This document shows, piece by piece, positions 40,301 through 49,013 of a stretch of 64,000 nt of DNA (position 1 is the first letter of the stretch; the number at the start of each line of letters is the position of its first letter). Origin of the DNA: Pontiellaceae bacterium B1224 (GTDB lineage Bacteria; Verrucomicrobiota; Kiritimatiellia; Kiritimatiellales; Pontiellaceae); assembly GCA_029432815.1 (NCBI GenBank), contig JAROBA010000029.1:1-64000 (forward strand). Direction: 5' to 3'. The position numbers and the translations under genes were made by a program. The notes beneath the pieces were generated by a model. That model did not search any database and was not told where the DNA came from. It was given only the letters and a program-made list of their open reading frames with translations.

Positions 40301-43090
40301 GTGCCGCTGACTATTGAGAATGATAAAGGGCTGCTCCAATGCGCCGCCATGACACTGCTGGATGGGAAACACCATTTAGTCACGAGGCATATCCCCATCA
40401 TTTCCGCCGATCAGGAAGCCGGCACCTTGCAGCTTTCCCCCTCAAAACAAACATACAACCCCGGCGAAACAGTCACCCTCTCCATCCAATCTCGGAATGC
40501 AGACGAACAGGGAAGACCCGCCTCTGTCACGGTTACGGTTTATAACAAAAGTCTCGATTTGCTGGCAGGCAACGTCCGCTCTCCAAATATTTTTAAAACC
40601 CTCTTTTCATCCTGGGTGAACACACTGCATCAGACCATCGCGTTGTCCGACCCTCACAGAACAGAGATCACTTCCATATACCCTGATTGGGCCATGTGGG
40701 TCATAAATCCAACCGGCACCACCCCGCTGAACAACCTGAGGGGGATGTATGAAAGCATCTCCATATTTGGGAGCGCCCTATCAATTGGTGTTGATGAGCC
40801 CCTCGACACCGACTCGTTGGACCTCAGTTTTAAAACACCCCGGATCCGCGAAGATTTCCGCGATCTGGCCTATTGGAATGGGACGATTGAAACGGATTCA
40901 AATGGATGCGCGCAGGTTTCGTTCCCGATGCCGGACGGACTGGTTGAGTGGAAAATACAGGCCTGGGCTGTGCATACCAACTATGCCGCCAGCGCCACCA
41001 CTTCTATCCGCTGTGCCAAGGATTTTGTGGTTCAGCTCAACACGCCACGCTTTATGACGGAAGGCGATGAAGTGGAAATCTCCGCTTCGCTGCGGAATCA
41101 CACGACCAACGCGCTCGAAGTCATCGCGGCATGCAGCGAGAGCGGCAGCGTGATTCAGGTTGAATCACCGCTCGAAATCAGCATCCCCGATCTCGCCGCC
41201 GATCAGCAGACGCTGCTCTATTGGAACACAAAAGCCGCAACCCCCGGAACCGGCCACATCACTGTTTCGGCCCGAAGCCCTACCTGCGCAGACGGCATGA
41301 AAAAACCGATTCCCGTTCTCCCGCACGGCATGCTTAAACGCGGCGGTCACGGCGGGGTGCTGGCAGGCAACAACGCTCGGCAATCCTTCGGCATCGTCCT
41401 GCCGAAGAATGTCGATCCCGATTCTATCAGCCTGCAGCTTAACAGCTCTACCGACATGCTCGATGCCCTGATCGGCGCCCTGCCCTTTTTGGCCGAATAC
41501 CCGTACGGCTGCACCGAGCAAACGCTCAACCGCTTCCTGCCCGCCGTCATCACACTCCAAACAATGGATCAACTAGGGCTCGATACACTGACCCAAACGA
41601 ACGCAATGCCCGCTGAACGCCAAGCCCTGCTCAACCGCATTGAAATTATCAAACGTACTCGTGCCGGTGTAGCGCGACTGGAAGAAACTAAACAATACCG
41701 CGGCTGGGGCTGGAACATGGATGACTCTTCACCTGTCGATCCGCTCACCACCGCCTGGGTACTCCGAGGTTTATCCATCGCATCAAAAAACGTGTACGTC
41801 GATCAGAACACCATCAACGATCTCATCAGAGATACGCTCTCGCAAATGGATGTTCATGCAACCTCCGCTGTCACGAAAAATAAAAATATCCTTAATAACA
41901 CCGATGCGATGCTGGCCCTTGTCGTCTCGGAAACCGGCACCGAAGGCATATCCCGATACAATCAGAAGCATCACAAACGTCTGACCGATGAAGAGAATCA
42001 AAACAGCCTGCTTGACTACATGGATCTACTGTTTGAACACGCTGATCAACTCTCGCTCTATGGAAAAGTGCTGCTGGCGAATGCCTTTGATCTTCAGGGC
42101 GATACCGTACATCGCGACGAGCTGATCCGCTACATCGAGCAATATCTGGAATCGGATCCAATGCTTGGAACCTATTGGCTCCGCACCAGCTCCAACGATT
42201 GGTGGTATTGGTATAACGATCACATCGAAACGATCGCGTGGTATCTCAAGCTACTCAACCGCACCGAACCGCATAGTGATAAAACAGCCGGTGTAGTGCG
42301 CTACCTCATGCAGAACCGCATCTATGGCAATCACTGGAAATCCACCCGCGACACCGCGATCTGCGTTGAGGCCCTCTGTGAATATTCGATCAACAACCAC
42401 AAGGATGCTCCCGAAAAAGGGGTTACCATAACACTTAACGGACAGCCGTTTAATAATCCCGAAGAAGCTCAGTTGGTGCCCGGCACCAACACACTGGCAA
42501 TTGCATCAGAGAACGGAACGCCCGTTTTCTTTGATGCAACCTGGCACTATTACACCCGGGAAAAACCGATCGCATCCGAACAATGCGATCTGGTTTCGAT
42601 CACACGAAGTTACAGCCGGATCGAAACCGCCTCGTCCGACGAAGCAACCGCTCCCACTTCGGAAGGTTTAACAGCAGATGAACAGCTGTTGTTCGGGATA
42701 GAAGACATGAATTATCGGCCCTTGACTAATGAAAAGCTCACCCCCCTAAATGCCGGCGATATTCTCCAGGCCGGTGATCGCATCGTCGTTAAACTTGAGA
42801 TCAATGCGAGCCAACCGTTGGAATATCTGTTGGCCGAAGACTTCAAACCGGCCGGATTCGAAACCATCGATACCATCAGCGGCTATGCCGACGGAGCGTA
42901 CCGCGAGCTTCACGACGAGCGCGTGTCCTACTATCTCCGCTCCATCCGAAAAGGCACCACCACCATGAGCTACCGGATGCGGGCCGAACATGCCGGAACC
43001 GTCAGTGCCCTGCCCGCCACCGTCGGACTCATGTACGAACCGCGACAGGCCGCCAATACCGAGGAGCGGGAGTTCATCATCGAGCGCTAA
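37328..43090 (+). CDS. Bacterial alpha-2-macroglobulin with thioester motif
   Basis: 1920 residues. An N-terminal signal peptide (VIFGAYFALAAAAAYG) has no lipobox, so it is probably secreted or periplasmic rather than lipid-anchored like E. coli YfhM. Repeated macroglobulin beta-sandwich domains run through the middle; MG2-type motifs are visible (DRPLYRPGDTG, TDKAFYAPDQP). The thioester motif is YPYGCTEQTLNRF (about 1395; Cys and Gln of CxEQ intact) within the alpha/alpha barrel domain, followed by a receptor-binding-like C-terminal domain. It is thought to trap proteases. No PbpC gene, the usual partner, is next to it. It ends 54 bases before the convergent permease gene. Confidence 0.92.
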   Translation: MGHKNRLVIFGAYFALAAAAAYGTEKEPLPDYVGRFNKLDAKIRAINSDVSCTNYLTWVDEAVEAKRKLKLHDEIAPWLDELASTHSNNWRILHAVSCGSFSHRFVDEMDQAYRLAILESPPDKEMGQFCSDYIDLLLMGLGSEPYLLQAGPSYRKNQVYEESIQKMAATNLSSRLQFYALPDSYEQAANNGELIRWLIATKPEEDFTAELDRNHWDMQDFAVLLAGSHINLSDSVKYPLHKRAYVATDADCTILSGLKDNETVIWGDTPGDYLVVQLPDEYNYINAYEKRAAQGDRKAAETLGQIFINRCQLDRAAHYFEMAGEPDRVKSIQARQGAFLSHSPRPEGTPISIDYIFRNGSEAFFEISPLEAGTNLLARLINGQVHGTEIELLQGQPGPFQKTDAANESIHTGEKIAAWSVTLSPPPDYQDAIRTIDIPPLKAGNYLLRGTIRGGNTSETVLHIYDTLLYSAVYSREGYSDESRFYLLCDARTGKPLSGTDVHCFKLADGGSWSNYNRDVWNDAVYHVRDYHYESTDRNGLFTLNHDQYYYNTRLANLQHPFPFATIGTSATFDISKPDTYHHEDSQDEDSNWFMTTDRPLYRPGDTGHLKLWHPDGEYRDPPKLELSTQTNHRFPTALETSPDEEGEIYGDIFGGLDYSFTIPSNAPLGQYTVTGRYESFYQGDCHFRVEEYRTPEFDIAATLTDPQSIKIQADYTYGKPLPGGELKLHLYYTQSDHAQWFPNAPFDFLWGKGYWWNGSQFTPPLQKENADSLECSLHLSTNLNLTGQFTLDLSTVPNGLEASTTPGYFEIHANVTDTAHKQVSRWIPLPVNLKERSLCCWTDKAFYAPDQPIQCQVDFEHQTAPLHLEVSTLIGSNRVSRKIIPITGPDEIIELKPLPCGIHEAQLVSGNGNTSPPFQFAILGDELANPSKKEPLQLILEKGQYISGDTVNLLILTDQPGRYVYLFNRIDDSETLPKPQVIYMEKTSKVVPLTIENDKGLLQCAAMTLLDGKHHLVTRHIPIISADQEAGTLQLSPSKQTYNPGETVTLSIQSRNADEQGRPASVTVTVYNKSLDLLAGNVRSPNIFKTLFSSWVNTLHQTIALSDPHRTEITSIYPDWAMWVINPTGTTPLNNLRGMYESISIFGSALSIGVDEPLDTDSLDLSFKTPRIREDFRDLAYWNGTIETDSNGCAQVSFPMPDGLVEWKIQAWAVHTNYAASATTSIRCAKDFVVQLNTPRFMTEGDEVEISASLRNHTTNALEVIAACSESGSVIQVESPLEISIPDLAADQQTLLYWNTKAATPGTGHITVSARSPTCADGMKKPIPVLPHGMLKRGGHGGVLAGNNARQSFGIVLPKNVDPDSISLQLNSSTDMLDALIGALPFLAEYPYGCTEQTLNRFLPAVITLQTMDQLGLDTLTQTNAMPAERQALLNRIEIIKRTRAGVARLEETKQYRGWGWNMDDSSPVDPLTTAWVLRGLSIASKNVYVDQNTINDLIRDTLSQMDVHATSAVTKNKNILNNTDAMLALVVSETGTEGISRYNQKHHKRLTDEENQNSLLDYMDLLFEHADQLSLYGKVLLANAFDLQGDTVHRDELIRYIEQYLESDPMLGTYWLRTSSNDWWYWYNDHIETIAWYLKLLNRTEPHSDKTAGVVRYLMQNRIYGNHWKSTRDTAICVEALCEYSINNHKDAPEKGVTITLNGQPFNNPEEAQLVPGTNTLAIASENGTPVFFDATWHYYTREKPIASEQCDLVSITRSYSRIETASSDEATAPTSEGLTADEQLLFGIEDMNYRPLTNEKLTPLNAGDILQAGDRIVVKLEINASQPLEYLLAEDFKPAGFETIDTISGYADGAYRELHDERVSYYLRSIRKGTTTMSYRMRAEHAGTVSALPATVGLMYEPRQAANTEEREFIIER

Positions 43091-43113
43091 ACGGCCCGGC
43101 TCTTGCGCAGAGA

Positions 43114-43143
43114 CCGCCTAAAGGCGGAACTACGAACCTTTTT
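43114..43143. terminator. Hairpin CCGCCT-AA-AGGCGG with downstream T-run
   Basis: A perfect six-base-arm hairpin (43114-43127) followed by CTTTTT at 43138-43143, between convergent macroglobulin and permease genes. The T-run begins 11 bases after the stem, so it is an imperfect terminator. It could also be a dispersed GC hairpin repeat. Confidence 0.5.
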
Positions 43144-43144
43144 A

Positions 43145-44356
43145 TTAATCGTTATCCGGATCGTCGGGCAGGAGGATATGCAGGAGGAGGTTGGCAAGCA
43201 TACCAACCAGGGCGGCAAGACCGATTCCTTCAATGGTTACATTCCCGATGACCACTTTGACGCCGCCCAGGCCGCAGACCAGAATCAGCGCCACGATGAT
43301 CAGGTTGCGGCTGCGGTTAAAATTCAGCTGAGCATTGGAGATGGTACGAATGCCGACCGAAGCAATCATGCCGAACAGGATAAAGCTCACCCCGCCCATG
43401 ACCGCCACCGGAATGGTGCGGAGGAAGGCCCCGACCGGGCTGATGACGCCGAGAATAATCGCGAAGCCGGCAGCAATCCGGATGACGCCCGGATTATAGT
43501 TTTTCGTCACCGCCAATACGCCGGTGTTTTCAGAATAGGTGGTATTCGGCGGACCGCCGAACATTCCCGACACCATCGTCGCCAGACCGTCGCCAAGCAG
43601 TGTGCGGTGCAGGCCGGGCTTCTCGAAGAAATCCTTTCCAACGACCGCACCATTGGTCGTAATGTCGCCGATATGCTCCATCACAGAAACAATTGCAATC
43701 GGCATGATGGCTAGAATCGCGGAAATTCCAAACTTTGGAAACGTGAAGTTGTCGGCACCGATAAAGAGTCCGCCCGTATTCTGCATCGCGGCATAATCCA
43801 CCCGACCGAGCGCAGCCGCCACCGCATAACCCGCAAAAATACCGATCAGAATCGGAACCAGTTTAAAGAAGCCTTTCATAAAACAGGAGATGGCAATAAT
43901 CGTGAGCATGGCCACCAGAGCCAACAGCCAATCGGCCGAGGCCATACCGACACCGATCGGTGCCAGCGAAAGACCAATCACCATGATCACCGGACCGGTC
44001 ACGACCGGAGGAAAAAGTCGTTTCATAATGTTGGTTCCACCCAGTTTTACAATCAGCGACATGATCAGATAGACAACTCCGGCGCAGATCACTCCGCCCA
44101 GCGCATAAGGCAAACCGTTTCCATCTTCACCGGCGACAGCTTTGATGGCACCGATAAAGGCAAAACTGGAGCCCAGAAAAACCGGAACCATTCCACCGGT
44201 CACCCCATGAAAAATAAAGGTCCCGATTCCAGCAGCCAACAACGCCACACTCGGATCCATTCCGGTCAGTGTGGGCATCAGTACCGTCGCCCCGAACATA
44301 GCAAATACGTGTTGAACCCCTAACAATAGTTTCTTTGGCACCCCGATCTCATTCAT
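43145..44356 (-). CDS. Uracil/xanthine permease (NCS2 family)
   Basis: 403 residues with about fourteen hydrophobic segments. The N-terminal signature [16 protein letters not shown] and the later SSFAFIGAI are typical of UraA-like members; the conserved glutamate-bearing segment around [15 protein letters not shown] is the substrate site in helix 10. It imports uracil or a related nucleobase with protons. It is monocistronic as far as can be seen. A palindrome copy (43726-43740) encodes FPKFGI. Confidence 0.92.
   Translation of the reverse strand: MNEIGVPKKLLLGVQHVFAMFGATVLMPTLTGMDPSVALLAAGIGTFIFHGVTGGMVPVFLGSSFAFIGAIKAVAGEDGNGLPYALGGVICAGVVYLIMSLIVKLGGTNIMKRLFPPVVTGPVIMVIGLSLAPIGVGMASADWLLALVAMLTIIAISCFMKGFFKLVPILIGIFAGYAVAAALGRVDYAAMQNTGGLFIGADNFTFPKFGISAILAIMPIAIVSVMEHIGDITTNGAVVGKDFFEKPGLHRTLLGDGLATMVSGMFGGPPNTTYSENTGVLAVTKNYNPGVIRIAAGFAIILGVISPVGAFLRTIPVAVMGGVSFILFGMIASVGIRTISNAQLNFNRSRNLIIVALILVCGLGGVKVVIGNVTIEGIGLAALVGMLANLLLHILLPDDPDND
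43726..43740. repeat. Dispersed palindrome TTCCAAACTTTGGAA (in CDS)
   Basis: A perfect-arm copy inside the permease gene, read on the minus strand in the codons for FPKFG. Confidence 0.85.
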
Positions 44357-44508
44357 CCTAATCTCCCTGATAATTTGTGCGCATACTACAGAGCTATGCC
44401 CCTTTTAAAAGCATTCTCAACATGAAATACGAGCCTTCGAGTGCTTGACCTAATCCGCTTGTTTTAAGAACCTTCACCCCCTAATCACAAACAGGAAATA
44501 CCCGTAAT

Positions 44509-46815
44509 ATGACAACTGAGACATCCGCATTCGATCCCGTTCCGTTCGCTTCGAAAGACCTCAACATACCCGCGCGGCAGGTTGCCGCAGTTGCCGCGCT
44601 GTTTGCCGAAGGCAATACCGTCCCGTTCATTGCGCGCTATCGTAAAGAGGCCCACGGTAATCTCGATGAAGTGCAGATTACTGACATTCAGGAAAAGCTG
44701 TCCTATTACAACACGCTCGAATCCCGCCGGGTGACGATTTTAAAATCCATCGAGGAACAGGGCAAGCTGACCGACGAGCTCCGCCTGAAAATTGAAGGGT
44801 GCCTTTCGAAGACCACGCTGGAAGACCTATACCTCCCCTACAAACCCAAGCGCCGCACCCGCGCGATGATCGCCCGCGAAAAAGGACTGGAACCGCTGGC
44901 CGAGCTTATCCTGACGCAAGCGGCCTCCGGTGACCCTGAAGCCGAAGCTGCGAAATATATCAGCGAAGAAAAAGAAGTCCAATCCTTGGAAGACGCACTG
45001 GCAGGTGCCCGCGATATTATTGCCGAACAGATTGCTGAAAAGGCCGAAGTGCGCGCCCTCATCCGCGAAGCCTATTTTAAAACCGGAGAAATCAAATCCT
45101 CGCCTGCGCTTTCAACTCAGGCCGATGAGGAATCAAAATACAAAGACTACTTTGACTTCTCGCAGCCGATCGATGCCATTCCTTCCCACCGATACCTGGC
45201 CATCCGCCGCGGTGAAACCGAGGGCGTGCTGCGCCGCAAACTGGCGATCGACGCCGACCCGCAGATCGAACGCATGAAACAGATGGTTGATGCCAATCCG
45301 GCCTCCCCGTTTTTCCAGGAATTGGAAAAAGCCGTGCTCGATGCCTACAAACGGTTGCTGACCACCAGTGTTGAAATCGACGTTTCCGTGGAAATGAAAA
45401 TGAAGGCCGACCGTTCCGCCGTGGAAATCTTTGCGAAAAATCTGCGCAGCCTATTGCTGGCCGCTCCCTATGGCGAAAAGTCCGTCATCGGGATCGACCC
45501 CGGTCTGCGTACCGGTTGCAAATGCGTGGCGCTCGATGCCACCGGCAAATATCTCGATACCATTACGATCTACCTCGGCCAAGGCGCCGACAAAGAAAAG
45601 CAGGCCAACATCAAGCTCTCGGAATTTATCGAGAAACATCAGCCGATGGCGATTGCGGTCGGCAACGGCACCGCCGGCCGCGAAACAGAAGCGTTTACCA
45701 AAGCCCTGCTGAAAGATATGCGCTCCAAAATCAGCGTCGTATCTGTGAGCGAAGCCGGAGCCTCCGTCTACAGCGCATCGCCCATCGCCCGAGAAGAATT
45801 TCCGGACCTCGATCTCACCATTCGCGGCGCCATTTCCATTGCCCGGCGCCTGCAGGATCCGCTGGCCGAACTGGTGAAGGTCGATCCGAAATCCATCGGC
45901 GTCGGCCAATACCAGCACGATGTCTATCAGCAGCTCCTGAAGGATAAACTTGATGAAGTGGTCGTCAGTTGCGTGAACCGCGTGGGCGTTGAGCTCAACA
46001 CCGCCAGTGCCCCCCTGCTCTCTCGTGTGGCTGGCATCGGCGACAGCCTCGCTAAAAAAATCGTGGACTACCGCAATGAACACGGCGCCTTTAAATCCCG
46101 CGAAGAACTTCAGAAAGTTTCAGGACTCGGACCGCGCGCGTTCGAACAGGCCGCCGGATTCTTACGCGTTCGCGGCGGCGAGCAGCCGCTCGATGCCTCC
46201 TCCGTTCACCCGGAGCGCTATAAACTGGTCGAGCAGATTGCCGCCGACCTCGGGGAACCGCTGAATAAACTGATCGGGAACGTTGAAGTCGTCAGCAAGA
46301 TCAAACTCTCTACCTACCTCAGCGATGAGGTCGGCGAACTGACCCTGAAAGATATTATCGACGAGCTGAAAAAACCGGGTCGTGACCCACGTGAACAATT
46401 CGAGGAAGTCGGCTTCCGCGAAGATGTGATGACGATGAAAGATCTTAAGGAAGACATGGAGCTGAAAGGCATCGTCACCAACGTGACGGCCTTCGGCGCG
46501 TTCGTCGATATCGGTGTGCATCAGGATGGCCTCGTGCACATTTCCCAGCTATCCAATCAGTTTGTGAAAGATCCGGCCGACGTCGTGCAGGCCGGCGACC
46601 GCATCGACGTCCGCGTCCTCGAAGTTGACCTGCAGCGCAAGCGCATTTCTCTTTCCGCCAAGAAGAAGGGCGCGGCCAAACCTTCCAATGATCGGAAGTC
46701 CCCGGAGGGCAATAAAAATCGGGGGAAGCGCCCGAAGAATAATTCGCATAACAACAACCGCAACCGCGCGAATAAGCCGCGCGGTTTCTCCAACAACCCC
46801 TTCGCAGATTTGTAA
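44509..46815 (+). CDS. tex: RNA-binding transcription accessory protein Tex
   Basis: 768 residues. In order: Tex N-terminal helical domain (EGNTVPFIARYRKEAHG near the start), YqgF/RNase H-like domain (VIGIDPGLRTGCKCVALD, about 325), helix-hairpin-helix pair (LNTASAPLLSRVAGIGDSLA), and an S1 RNA-binding domain (GIVTNVTAFGAFVDIGVHQD, about 650). A basic, Asn/Lys-rich tail of about 50 residues follows. Tex binds nucleic acid and RNA polymerase and affects transcription and stress resistance. It converges with the surface-protein operon six bases after its stop. Palindrome copies lie at 45313 and, with one mismatch, at 44977 and 46683. Confidence 0.96.
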   Translation: MTTETSAFDPVPFASKDLNIPARQVAAVAALFAEGNTVPFIARYRKEAHGNLDEVQITDIQEKLSYYNTLESRRVTILKSIEEQGKLTDELRLKIEGCLSKTTLEDLYLPYKPKRRTRAMIAREKGLEPLAELILTQAASGDPEAEAAKYISEEKEVQSLEDALAGARDIIAEQIAEKAEVRALIREAYFKTGEIKSSPALSTQADEESKYKDYFDFSQPIDAIPSHRYLAIRRGETEGVLRRKLAIDADPQIERMKQMVDANPASPFFQELEKAVLDAYKRLLTTSVEIDVSVEMKMKADRSAVEIFAKNLRSLLLAAPYGEKSVIGIDPGLRTGCKCVALDATGKYLDTITIYLGQGADKEKQANIKLSEFIEKHQPMAIAVGNGTAGRETEAFTKALLKDMRSKISVVSVSEAGASVYSASPIAREEFPDLDLTIRGAISIARRLQDPLAELVKVDPKSIGVGQYQHDVYQQLLKDKLDEVVVSCVNRVGVELNTASAPLLSRVAGIGDSLAKKIVDYRNEHGAFKSREELQKVSGLGPRAFEQAAGFLRVRGGEQPLDASSVHPERYKLVEQIAADLGEPLNKLIGNVEVVSKIKLSTYLSDEVGELTLKDIIDELKKPGRDPREQFEEVGFREDVMTMKDLKEDMELKGIVTNVTAFGAFVDIGVHQDGLVHISQLSNQFVKDPADVVQAGDRIDVRVLEVDLQRKRISLSAKKKGAAKPSNDRKSPEGNKNRGKRPKNNSHNNNRNRANKPRGFSNNPFADL
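45313..45327. repeat. Dispersed palindrome TTCCAGGAATTGGAA (in CDS)
   Basis: An exact TTCCA-N5-TGGAA copy inside tex, read as FQELE. Confidence 0.8.
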
Positions 46816-46821
46816 TAAATA

Positions 46822-49002
46822 CTACAACTCTACTCCGTACGGAATTTCGACGCGCATACGGTAGTAGCGGGGAGAGGAGGGGGCTGAACTTTCGAAGTGC
46901 TCTACCTCTCCTGTACCGGCATAACCTCCAAGCAATCTCCAATCAACCGGACTCAGCGAATCGGTATATTCGATAACGTAGATTCGCCCATACGCAGTGG
47001 AGCTGAAGATTTGGACAGTGCCGTTGCCGGAAGCCGACACGGTGAAGTTAAGGTGTGAAGCGGGATTGGTCGGATCGGAGCCCATCCGGAATTCATCCAA
47101 ATTCGTATAGCCGTCGTTGTCTGAATCGAGCGAGGCAACCGCACCTTCCTCCGATGCGAAGTAGGTTTGCTCCCAATCATTCGGCAGCTCATCGCCATCC
47201 GTATCCGCTCTCGTTTTCCAGACAAAAGTCGTCGTGCCGACAGCGGACTGAACCTTAACCCGATAGTAGCGGTTGGTTCCCATCAGATTATCTTCATATT
47301 CCTCGACAAGACCGGTGCCGCTGAAAACCGCCAGCGTAGACCAGTCGGACGGCGTCAGCGAATCGGTGTATTCGATGGTATAGGTACGCCCAACGATCGT
47401 CGAACACGAAACCACCACAGCACCTGTAGTGGACGTTGTGTCGACGGACAGGTTGGGCTGCGACAGCCCATTTGTCGGGTCCGTACCGAGTATAAATTCC
47501 TGCGCGGCGGTATAACCGTCGCCATCCGTATCAGCTGTAGCGATCATGCCGGTTTCAGATCCCGAGAATTTTAATTCCCAGTCGTTCGGTAGGTCGTCCT
47601 GATCGTTATCGGCAATCCAGTTCCAGACAATGCTCGATTCGGGATCGCTCAAAAAAACCAGGCCGGTGGATGCGGAGCTTCCTTCCGCAGGAACAGAGCC
47701 GCTACCCGTCCAGCCCTTCATGACGTAGACCGTGTTGGAAACGATCACAACGGGATCAACCGAACAAGTGACTGTAGATCCCCACGCATATACATGGAAT
47801 CCGGCAGCAGGCGCAGGAGTTCCGGCCTGGGAGATCACGGACAGGGTGTAATCCCTTGCGTCTACATAAGTAACAACTGTCCCGGATACAGAAACCCCCG
47901 CTTTACGCACAGTTCGAAAACCATCGAAGACGGTCGCTCTGTCTGGGAATTGCAGAAAAATGCTGCCACAACGCAAGTATTCGGCACCATCGATCCAACT
48001 TCCGTCATGCATGTAGCGAGAACCGTCGACGACATCCTCATCCCAGCACCATTCAGCAACATTTCCTGAGACATCGTAAAGTCCATATCCATTGGGAGCA
48101 AAGGTACCTGCCGGACTCGTGCCGGGCCAATCCGTGCTGAAGTCTGGATGGAAACCTCGTGTGGAACTCGTATCGTAGTTGTATTCAGAAGAACTGAAAT
48201 AGTTGGCCTCGTTATGGGTAATCTGATTCCCCCAGGCAAAACGGCTTGCTACCCCGCCGCGGGCGGCATATTCCCATTCTTCGCCAGTCGGCAGTCGGTA
48301 GCCGGTTGCCCCGGCATCCACATCGGGAATCAGAACGCCACTTCTGTAGGTTGTCCCGCCAACGCTGTAACACGGTTCAATTCCTTCCATCTCGCTGCGG
48401 GCATTGCACCATTTCACACAGTCGTACCAATTGACGGTTGTTACGGGATGGTTGTTCGAGATCGCGAACCCCTCATGGTTGAAATCGTAACCGTTTGTCA
48501 CGGCCCAAATGTAAACCGAATCCCATACATGTTTCGTAATTTCGGTTTCATCCATGAAGAGGTTATTGGCAAGGGTTAGGCTGAAAGCACCAAAATCCGG
48601 ATCTGTTCCAGCGGTTGTTCCGGCAGGAACAAGTACGGTTCCATCCATTGGAACCGGAGTAATGTCCTGCCCATCGTCAGCCACCACCAGAAACTTGAGC
48701 CCGGCCGTATGCTGCCCGTACCAGTCGGCCCCGGCATCCCAGACGATGCTCTTTCCGGTTCCGGTTACAACCCCCGCTCCGACATCCCCGGAAAGCGCCG
48801 ACAGCGGCACCTCATCTTCACCATCGAACGCTCTCAGCGTGATGGTCACTGCGCCTGCGAAATCGCTTGAAACATCATACCCGACGGTAACGGTTTTAGT
48901 GCCGGTAACCTGAGCCGCCACCGTGTTTTCAACGGTCACCACCGCCTGAACCGACGAACCGAGAACCGGTATCAACCCTATCAGCATCCATTTAATTTTC
49001 AT
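46822..49002 (-). CDS. Secreted SUMF1-fold protein with calcium-loop repeats
   Basis: 726 residues with a signal peptide (KWMLIGLIPVLGSSVQA) and a SUMF1/FGE-type domain (about 140-380; NHPVTTVNWYDCVKWCNARS, GYRLPTGEEWEYAARGG, DGFRTVRKA). Where catalytic FGEs have two cysteines after GGS, this protein has DGSWIDGAEYLRC, so the cofactor cysteines seem absent and enzyme activity is doubtful. Two calcium-binding loops (DTDGDGYTAAQEF and DSDNDGYTNLDEF, each with a G-x-DPTN) follow. Two copies of the C-terminal module occur, the last ending RYYRMRVE. It is the last gene of the surface operon, 11 bases after the subtilase gene. Confidence 0.88.
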   Translation of the reverse strand: MKIKWMLIGLIPVLGSSVQAVVTVENTVAAQVTGTKTVTVGYDVSSDFAGAVTITLRAFDGEDEVPLSALSGDVGAGVVTGTGKSIVWDAGADWYGQHTAGLKFLVVADDGQDITPVPMDGTVLVPAGTTAGTDPDFGAFSLTLANNLFMDETEITKHVWDSVYIWAVTNGYDFNHEGFAISNNHPVTTVNWYDCVKWCNARSEMEGIEPCYSVGGTTYRSGVLIPDVDAGATGYRLPTGEEWEYAARGGVASRFAWGNQITHNEANYFSSSEYNYDTSSTRGFHPDFSTDWPGTSPAGTFAPNGYGLYDVSGNVAEWCWDEDVVDGSRYMHDGSWIDGAEYLRCGSIFLQFPDRATVFDGFRTVRKAGVSVSGTVVTYVDARDYTLSVISQAGTPAPAAGFHVYAWGSTVTCSVDPVVIVSNTVYVMKGWTGSGSVPAEGSSASTGLVFLSDPESSIVWNWIADNDQDDLPNDWELKFSGSETGMIATADTDGDGYTAAQEFILGTDPTNGLSQPNLSVDTTSTTGAVVVSCSTIVGRTYTIEYTDSLTPSDWSTLAVFSGTGLVEEYEDNLMGTNRYYRVKVQSAVGTTTFVWKTRADTDGDELPNDWEQTYFASEEGAVASLDSDNDGYTNLDEFRMGSDPTNPASHLNFTVSASGNGTVQIFSSTAYGRIYVIEYTDSLSPVDWRLLGGYAGTGEVEHFESSAPSSPRYYRMRVEIPYGVEL

Positions 49003-49013
49003 CGCTTTACCTC

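Noticed and set aside
48639-48653. Palindrome copy in the SUMF1 gene as a strong site
   Set aside because: It matches TTCCA-N5-TGGAA but lacks the extended symmetry; it could be a chance match and is counted only as an exact core.
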